A DNA stretch of 64,000 nucleotides from Lantana camara (taxonomy: Eukaryota > Streptophyta > Magnoliopsida > Lamiales > Verbenaceae), in contig CM074862.1 in the NCBI GenBank assembly GCA_037501455.1, positions 59,923,501-59,987,500 of the forward strand, written 5' to 3'. Below, piece after piece: positions 58,601 to 64,000 of the stretch. Made by a program: the position numbers and the translations under genes. Numbering within the stretch: the first letter of the stretch is position 1; each line of letters starts with the position of its first letter. The notes under the pieces were generated by a model. The model did no database searches, had not been told where the DNA came from, and saw only the letters and a list, made by a program, of their open reading frames with translations.

Positions 58601-60029
58601 TGGTGAAACAATCAACCGTGGCGTGATACTGAAACAACCAGTCCATTCCCAGAATAACCCTATATCTGTTCATCGGCATTACCACCAAATCTGCCTGATA
58701 TTCTCTGCCTTCAAACCCAAACACACAGTCTCTAACCACCCGATCCGTCTCAAGACTACCACCCAACGGCGAACTCACCACATAACAAGCATTTAAGCAC
58801 GTAACAGGCAAACACAAAGTATCAATCAATTTACAAGATATAAAAGAATGAGTAGCGCCAGGGTCAAATAATGCATGTATGTTCGTGTTATGGATGCATA
58901 TCGTACCTTCCACCATAGCATTGGGATTGGCTTCCACATCTTGCTCTTCACCCGCAAGGGCATATGCACGAGCTGGGATCATCGGCCTCTGAGCTCCCGG
59001 TTGATAGCCCGGAGTCTTATCTGGACAAGTATTGGCCATATGTGTTGTCTTCCCGCATATTAGACACTGACCAAACCTCCTTCTGCAAGTATTGTACGTG
59101 TGGGTAGGGCCTCCACAATACATACAAGGTGGCCTATCATGGCGAGGATCAGAAGTAGCCGGAGGTGCTTGTGGCTTCGGCGGTGCAGCTCCCATAGGTT
59201 TAAACTTCTTATTTTGCCCTTGAAATGGCTGAGGAGGAGATACCATAGGCCTTTTCCCCTTTCCAAACCCCGATCCTTGTCCCATTTGCATGCGAGGTAA
59301 GGGGTCCTTTTTCTTATACTCCTCTTCCAACACCAGCACCCTTTGTACAGTGTCAGCAAACGACTCGAAATTATGGCCTGCATGCCCGTGTCGAAGATCC
59401 TGTCTCAATCCCGATATAAACCTCTTTCCCTTTCTTTTTTCATCCCGTGTAATATGAGGTGCATACTTTCCAAGTCTATTGAAAAGAGAAAGATACTGAG
59501 CCACCGTGCGAGTCCCTTGCTTCAGATCCATAAATTCTTGTTCTTTTCTTTCTCGCACAACTTCAGGAACAAAAGCCTCTCTGAATTCCCTTACAAAGAC
59601 TTCCCAATTGACTTCTTCTCCTTCCACCTCAAGCTTCTCTCTAGTACGTTCCCACCAATCATATGCCTCCCCATCCAGTTGGAAAATAGCAAATTGAGCT
59701 TTCTCTTGAGAGGTAAATTGGCGAACATTAAAAATCCTCTCAATCCTTGTGAGCCATCCTTCCGATATAGCATCATCTACCGAACCAGAAAATCTTGGAG
59801 GATTATAACTAAAAAACAACCCATGATGATCTCTCGGGTTATTTGGAGGAGGTGCTTGATGTTCAGCCTGAGGTTGTACTGGAGGATCCTGAACCCTTCT
59901 ATGTTCCACGTAATTATACACCGCCTCCATAAAGTGCTCCATATTCATAGGCGGTTGTGGAGGATTAGGAGAACGATCTCTATGATGATGACGATCCGGA
60001 GACCTTTCCCGATGTCTTCTAGGAGGCAT
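55671..60029 (-). CDS. Element J gag-pol polyprotein (1452 codons, full length to the integrase C-terminus)
   Basis: The frame is single and uninterrupted. It starts [10 protein letters not shown], with a basic Ser/Arg/Pro-rich N-terminus. Gag spans about 80-235. The zinc knuckles are C302-C315 and C322-C335, and the protease motif [10 protein letters not shown] has D389. RT includes D655 and FIDD (D719, D720). RNase H has D866, E903, D928 and D971. The integrase zinc finger has H1066, H1073 and C1103, but the fourth ligand is phenylalanine (F1106, codon 56712-56714) instead of cysteine. The triad D1136, D1197, E1233 is intact, and the GPY/F module ([17 protein letters not shown]) lies near 1382-1398. 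The frame ends at TAG after KILDRKF, losing the chromodomain-like tail. Gag, PR, RT and RH look functional and could serve other elements in trans; integration is doubtful. Confidence 0.96.
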   Translation of the reverse strand: MPPRRHRERSPDRHHHRDRSPNPPQPPMNMEHFMEAVYNYVEHRRVQDPPVQPQAEHQAPPPNNPRDHHGLFFSYNPPRFSGSVDDAISEGWLTRIERIFNVRQFTSQEKAQFAIFQLDGEAYDWWERTREKLEVEGEEVNWEVFVREFREAFVPEVVRERKEQEFMDLKQGTRTVAQYLSLFNRLGKYAPHITRDEKRKGKRFISGLRQDLRHGHAGHNFESFADTVQRVLVLEEEYKKKDPLPRMQMGQGSGFGKGKRPMVSPPQPFQGQNKKFKPMGAAPPKPQAPPATSDPRHDRPPCMYCGGPTHTYNTCRRRFGQCLICGKTTHMANTCPDKTPGYQPGAQRPMIPARAYALAGEEQDVEANPNAMVEGTICIHNTNIHALFDPGATHSFISCKLIDTLCLPVTCLNACYVVSSPLGGSLETDRVVRDCVFGFEGREYQADLVVMPMNRYRVILGMDWLFQYHATVDCFTKTAKLGEEVALGKESEIAPLLSFTEAHKLIKKGATGFIAYILNKPKDQAKLEEIEVVKEYLEVFPEVLGSLPPDREIEFVIDLYLGSEPYSKTPYRMAPTELQELKVQLEELLKNGYIRPSSSPWGAPVLFVKKKDGTLRMCIDYRELNRMTVKNKYPLPNIEDLFDMLQGSRVYSKLDLRQGYYQLKIKEEDIPKTGFNTRYGHYEFVVMPFGLTNAPAAFMDMMHRIFRPYLDKFVVIFIDDMLVYSRSEEDHARHLRLVLETLRDNQLYAKFSKCEFWIDRVSFLGHIISSKGLEVDPSKIEAVSQWQSPKNVSEIRSFLGLAGYYQRFVKDFSKIAAPLTRLTKKEVRFKWDEKCEASFQLLKDKLTSAPILALPDGIEGFVVYTDASHEGLGCVLMQNGRVIAYASRKLKEHEKNYPTHDLELAAVIFALGTWRYYLYGTSFEIFTDHKSLQYLFSQKELNRTQRRWMETLEDYDCVIKYHPGKANMVADALSRKASVSNLKVNIGQPMELVKMKARIGNISVRPELRQQIFEAQRTDVEIQKLIEKARSDSECPFGFDDTGIFRFKDRVVVPTELRRAILDEAHKTVYSVHPGGNKMYRDLKQYYWWNGLKRDVVNYVKQCLTFQLVKAEHQKPSGLLQPLPIPEWKWEQIAMDFVSGLPRVKGGFDGVWVIVDRLTKSAHFLAVRMSDKIGKLAKRYCDEIIRIHGVPASIVSDRDPRFTSKFWQELQKCLGTKLQFSTAFHPQTDGQSERLIRYLEDMLRACALDFSSSWNEQLPLIEFAYNNSYQASIEMTPYEFLYGRKCRSPLFFDLEERKWSKQEGVQRGEIKNKPSKAIQDVIEKVQIIRQRMKVAQDRQKSYADKRRKDLEFEFGDRVFLKASPRKGFTRIGKGGKLNPQHLGPYEILERIGDTAYRLDLPPSLTGIHNVFHVSQLRKYYPDESVIIPVEEVELEPNLTFVQKPVKILDRKF

Positions 60030-60224
60030 CCTATCAATTCAAACACTAACAGGCATGCTAATTTTAGTTCATGCGTGACAATGCATTAATTCAATCAAAC
60101 ATTCGAGTCAGGAATCAACACCTTATCATATAAAATGCAAATGCTCCACATTAGCAAGTAATTCCTACAGCCGAACAACCTACTGACTCCACACGACACT
60201 AGAACCCGGGTTTTGCAACCCTGG

Positions 60225-60236
60225 GCTCTGATACCA
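60225..60236 (-). promoter_or_regulatory. Primer-binding site of element J
   Basis: TGGTATCAGAGC on the minus strand, 9 bp from the LTR end at 60246; tRNA-Met type. Confidence 0.94.
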
Positions 60237-60245
60237 CTCAAAGGA

Positions 60246-63202
60246 TGTAACGCCCGAGCGCGAGACGTCACATCCCCCGCACCATGACCCGACCCGTATA
60301 CGAAATGGATTTCCATACACGTGCCGAATCATAGCGAACGGAGACATACACACGTGCTAAGCCAGGCGGGACTAGCCTAAAACTTAAACCCCAACAACAA
60401 TCGAAGTAACAACAGAGCAATAGAAAAGCGGAAGCAATCATTCAAATACTATATACTGAGCTAGATGCTCTAGGTACCAACATGTATTCCTATATATATA
60501 TTGAGCTATACGCTTTATGTACCAATATATCATGTAAAATACGTATAGGTACCAATTACAAGTACGCTCCATACATACAAAATCCAAAATGAACAAAATG
60601 TAATCATATGCGTGTAAAGGAAAGGCTAGACACGATGCAAGACTCTCCCTAACTGGTATCCCGCCTAGCATCCCCCTTCCTGCAAAAACAACTGAAACAA
60701 CTCCGGGTTCAGTCTTAGACAGACTGGTGGGTATAAAAAGATAGGCATAATAGCATAATATTGCGGAATTTAAACACGTACATGCAAGTTATAATCCTTA
60801 CTCGAGGTTTAGAACCCTTTCTCCCCAAGTGGGTAAATAAGATACAACGAATAGGATTATAACCGTTCATTTCATTCATGAGGTCATTAATAGCCCGGCG
60901 AGAGGGCGTGCATTATCTCCAACCACCACCTCGTGTAATCCTTTAATCAATCATTCATTCGTTCATTCATTCATACATTCATTCTTTCGTGCACATACAT
61001 TCGATCATTCATTCAATCGTTTATATACTCCTTTTTCCTCCGGGTAGGGAACGAGTTTGCAAGGCCCGAACCCTCATTCATTAATGCTAGAGGGGTACAT
61101 GAATCCCCAAAAGCGCGGGACCCCTTTCATTCACTAATCTCCTAGTGAAATCCAGGTTGCCGAAATTGTTGGAACTAGTATAAATGGATTCCCGTCAACC
61201 CAAGCTTCCCCGGTTCACCACTACACTAAGTCCCGGGCCCTCATTCATTGTGATCATTCATTTCTCGCCAAAACATTTGGTAGGACAATCAAGTAAAAGG
61301 CTTTCGTTCGAAAACATTTGTTCGTTAAAAACTTGGTATAAATACCTATATAGGGTTTTGGCCAAAATCTTGCACATTAGGTGTTCGGGGTCATATTGTT
61401 AACTAATAGTAGAAAAACCCACCTGATAGACAAAAAGAACCCGGCAAAGCTCTCACTGCCCGACCTCGTCACCCACTGGATCAAGATCTGTGTGACAAAG
61501 GTAATTGAGACTCAATTATGACCACATTTGACGCTCGGCTATGCAATATCAGGTTAAGGAATGCTTAAAATGGAATAATATGTTCAAATATGGTCATGAA
61601 TATCATAGAATTCAATTAAACACATAATTCACCAAGTTGCGTTCATTATACGGTAAAACCGTATTCATTCCCGTTCATATCGTTCATACTTTCATACTTT
61701 CATTCGTATGGTCATCAATATCATATATCAATCATAAAACATAACTTTAATATAATCACGTTACATATAGTCCACCATTACGAGTCATAAACGTAAAACA
61801 AACAATAAATGAGGTTCCCCAAAGTTGCCACTTCAAATGACACGACCGTGTTGAGTTTTCAAAGAAATTGGACACGGCCGTGTCCGAGGTTTTAAATCAG
61901 AAAAATTCAGAGTCGAGGGCTTGACACGGCCATGTTGAGTTTTCAAAGCATTTGGACACGGCCGTGTCCGAGGTTAAATTCAGAAAAAAAAAATCAAAGT
62001 CGAGAGCCCAACACGGCCGTGTCCATTTTCAGTTCAAAGCTGACACGGCCGTTTTCAAAGAGCTCGAGGGAAAAGCTTTGCAAAACAGGGGTAGCCATAA
62101 GGAAGCTCTTATACAGTCTTAGACATGATCTCAAGCCATATAATTCACATATATCATGCAATCCATTCATACTTACAAGAATTCATGCAAAAGATTGGCA
62201 AAAGATCACTCAACAACAAGCTTTCATCCATGGAAGCTTCAAGCTCCATTAATGGCAAATCATGTAATACATAACCAACACAAAATCTTAGCATCTAGAA
62301 ATGATAAGGAAGCTACAAGCAACACATTCCATGCATCAACTATCATCTAAAACCATTAAAATTCCAAGTTCAAGATCAAACCCCAAATTATGCTTTCATT
62401 CAAACCATATCAATTCCCCAACTTCTATCATGTTTCACTTAGATGAACATATAGAGGAGAAGATGGAGATTTCAAATCACTTATTACCTTGGAAGAAGAT
62501 TGGAAGATTGGTTAATCTTGAGCTCAAAGTTGGTTGATCAAAACAAGGGTTTCTTGAAGCTTTCTCTCCTCTCCCTCTTGGAATGGTGATGATCGATGAA
62601 TGAAGTGGAGCAAGAAGATAAGAATGCTGATATTTAGTGATTAAATGGGTAGAATACGGGTCGGTTCAAGTCCGGTTCATTTAGTAAACGGTTCAAACAA
62701 TTATAGGGTCGAGGTTGTGGAAAAGTTCATTGTCGAAGGTTCAAACGGTATCGAAAAAGTATAAGGTCAAGTTTAATGGATAGGTAATGTCGAAACAAGT
62801 TCAACGCCGGTTACGGATCTCGATTTTGAGGTCCGGAGCTCAAGATATCGCGAAAACCGTTCAGGGTTGCCTATATACAAATAGGTCCCTAAACCTTCAA
62901 AAAGTGGCAATTAAGCCCAAACTCAATTTCCAATTGAGTCCAAAACATTCAAATAAGTTACAATCAAGTCCACGATTACACGAAACACATAATTTCATTC
63001 AATGATCACCGGATCCATGAAAGTCACAATCTCACAATTTCATTCATATGTTCATAACTCAAATTAGAATTCATATAAAATTTAAACAATTAAATTAAAT
63101 TAGAAACAAATTCAATTAGTAAAACAAGATATAAACTCATATAATTAAATGTAATTGCGCACGTAACTCTTACCTGCACGTGTGAAAACACTGGGCGTTA
63201 CA
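60246..63202 (-). repeat. 5' LTR of element J (2957 bp)
   Basis: It is a near-identical partner of 52555-55507, with the TGTAACGCCC start at 63202 (minus strand). It keeps a CCTGCAAAAACAACTGAAAC stretch (60679-60698) that the left LTR lacks. Confidence 0.94.
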
Positions 63203-63207
63203 TAAAG
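63203..63207. repeat. Target-site duplication of element J, right copy (TAAAG)
   Basis: It matches 52550-52554. Confidence 0.95.
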
Positions 63208-63518
63208 ACCCCCAAATTCTCCGGGAAGACATTGGGAAACTCCTTCACGATCTCCGTCTCCTCGAGCTTGGCCTGGTCTTTCGGTTTATTTAAAAGATAG
63301 GCCACGTAGCCCGTCGCACTGTCCCGGAACAATTTACTTGCTTCCATAAAGGAAATAAATGGGCAGGTCTTCAACCTCTGACCCGAAAAGACCGTAGAAC
63401 CCAAAGTCACCTTCTTAGCAAAATAATCCATCTTTGCTCGATGTTGGAACAACCAATCCATCCCCAAAATTACTCCATACCTCTTCGTAGGCATCTCAAT
63501 TAACTCCGCCGAATACTC
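63208..63518 (-). pseudogene. Element K pol: protease C-terminus and linker to RT
   Basis: The minus-strand frame has [17 protein letters not shown], a FMEASKLF segment, [18 protein letters not shown] and FPNVFPENLG, all matching J residues about 455-545. It is in the same frame as the upstream K segment but is separated by a TAA (63519-63521). A shift in frame at the J insertion site is needed to reach LPPDRD at 52545. Confidence 0.88.
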
Positions 63519-64000
63519 TTAACCATCAACAACCACCGGGCACCCACGAAAAACACGGTCCGTTACCAAACTTCCCCCGAGTGGGGAACTAATAAAAAAA
63601 GAATCATTAAGGCAGGCAACAGGCAAAGAAAGAGTAGGAACAAACCGGGAAGCAATAAAATAATATGTTGCTCCCGGATCAAATAATGCATGCAATGGAA
63701 TGCCAAGAATGCTAATAGTACCTTCCACGATGGCATTTGCATCCACTTCAGCATCCTCTTCTTCGCCTTCAAGTGCATAGGCCCTTGCTTGGATAGGAGC
63801 TCTCGGAGGCATAACATTAAGGGGTTGAGGATTCTTCTTCTTAGGACAAGCGTTGATCATGTGACCGGGCTCACCACAACCATAGCATCTTCCCAATTTC
63901 TTCCGGCACGTCTCCTCGGTATGATTGGGACATTTACAATAACAGCATTCAATTGGAGCCGGTAAAGCGGGTACCACAGCCTGTCCCTGAGGTCGGGGCT
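63519..64000 (-). pseudogene. Element K gag C-terminus and protease (continues beyond the window)
   Basis: Two CCHC knuckles are visible, CCYCKCPNHTEETC and CYGCGEPGHMINAC, followed by [17 protein letters not shown] and the protease motif [12 protein letters not shown] with its aspartate. The knuckle sequences differ clearly from A and J, so K is a separate family. The frame is open to the window edge, so the Gag start lies outside. A TAA at 63519-63521 ends the segment. Confidence 0.9.

Larger units (their letters stand above)
52555..63202 (-). mobile_element. Element J: complete Ty3/gypsy (Tekay/Del-like) element, minus strand
   Basis: The element is 10.65 kb, with LTRs of 2953 and 2957 bp, perfect TAAAG duplication, primer-binding site, polypurine tract and one long gag-pol frame. 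It inserted into the protease-RT region of element K. The LTRs differ by scattered substitutions and by compensating indels (for example a 23-bp stretch missing near 52988, and a deletion near 62050), so it is young but probably not the newest. Coding defects are listed under its gene. Confidence 0.95.

Noticed and set aside
59343..60089. 248-codon plus-strand frame over the start of element J
   Set aside because: Antisense shadow of the J Gag; low-complexity, no recognisable domain.

Overview
The window is nuclear DNA from a flowering plant, most likely large-genome pericentromeric or intergenic heterochromatin. I see no host gene, rRNA or tRNA gene. Nearly every base can be assigned to nested LTR retrotransposons. 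The dominant group is Ty3/gypsy with very long LTRs (2.9-4.1 kb), primer-binding sites matching the 3' end of initiator tRNA-Met (TGGTATCAGAGC), purine tracts of the TTAAGGGGGAGAG type, and pol ending in a GPY/F region plus chromodomain-like tail. This fits the Tekay/Del chromovirus lineage. One degraded Ty1/copia locus is also present. The species cannot be named from the sequence.

Layout, left to right. Bases 1-1896 and 14152-14851 are one non-coding retrotransposon internal region split by element A (1897-14146, + strand). A is complete, has 3.74-kb LTRs, a GACCG target duplication and a gag-pol broken by two frameshifts. From about 14879 to 17055 lies a truncated minus-strand LTR (I), inserted just inside a minus-strand copia LTR (H, 17088-18296). 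H abuts a plus-strand copia RNase H fragment (F, 18297-22562), which is split by a perfect solo LTR (G, 18593-22082, duplication TAATC). A minus-strand LTR (E, 22579-24535) follows and is cut by array B.

Array B (24536-50202, minus strand) is an LTR-internal-LTR-internal-LTR tandem of a non-autonomous family with ~3.47-kb LTRs and only 1.18 kb of non-coding internal sequence. It is interrupted by LTR D (27389-30675) and by complete non-autonomous element C (33177-43721, + strand, 4.07-kb LTRs, 2.4-kb non-coding interior, duplication TTGCA). The right end of B is fused to a degenerate minus-strand gypsy pol (K, 50222-52554 and 63208-64000) through a junction that looks like templated end joining. 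K is split by complete element J (52555-63202, minus strand, duplication TAAAG). J keeps a single 1452-codon gag-pol, but has lost an integrase zinc-finger cysteine and has a stop codon before the chromodomain-like tail.

How the parts relate. A, J and K carry gag, protease, reverse transcriptase, RNase H and integrase. B and C carry none and, if they moved, must have used proteins in trans. A, B, C and J share a leader motif just after the primer-binding site, a candidate for the shared recognition signal. B and C uniquely share two things: a GC-rich promoter-proximal LTR block, and in the interior a tandem array of about twelve ~20-nt stem-loops whose arms change in compensating ways. The LTRs of the other families (A, G, D, J, I, E) carry a cluster of short perfect palindromes built on GACAC-N4-GTGTC. 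The hairpin array and the palindrome clusters are the most unusual signals here.
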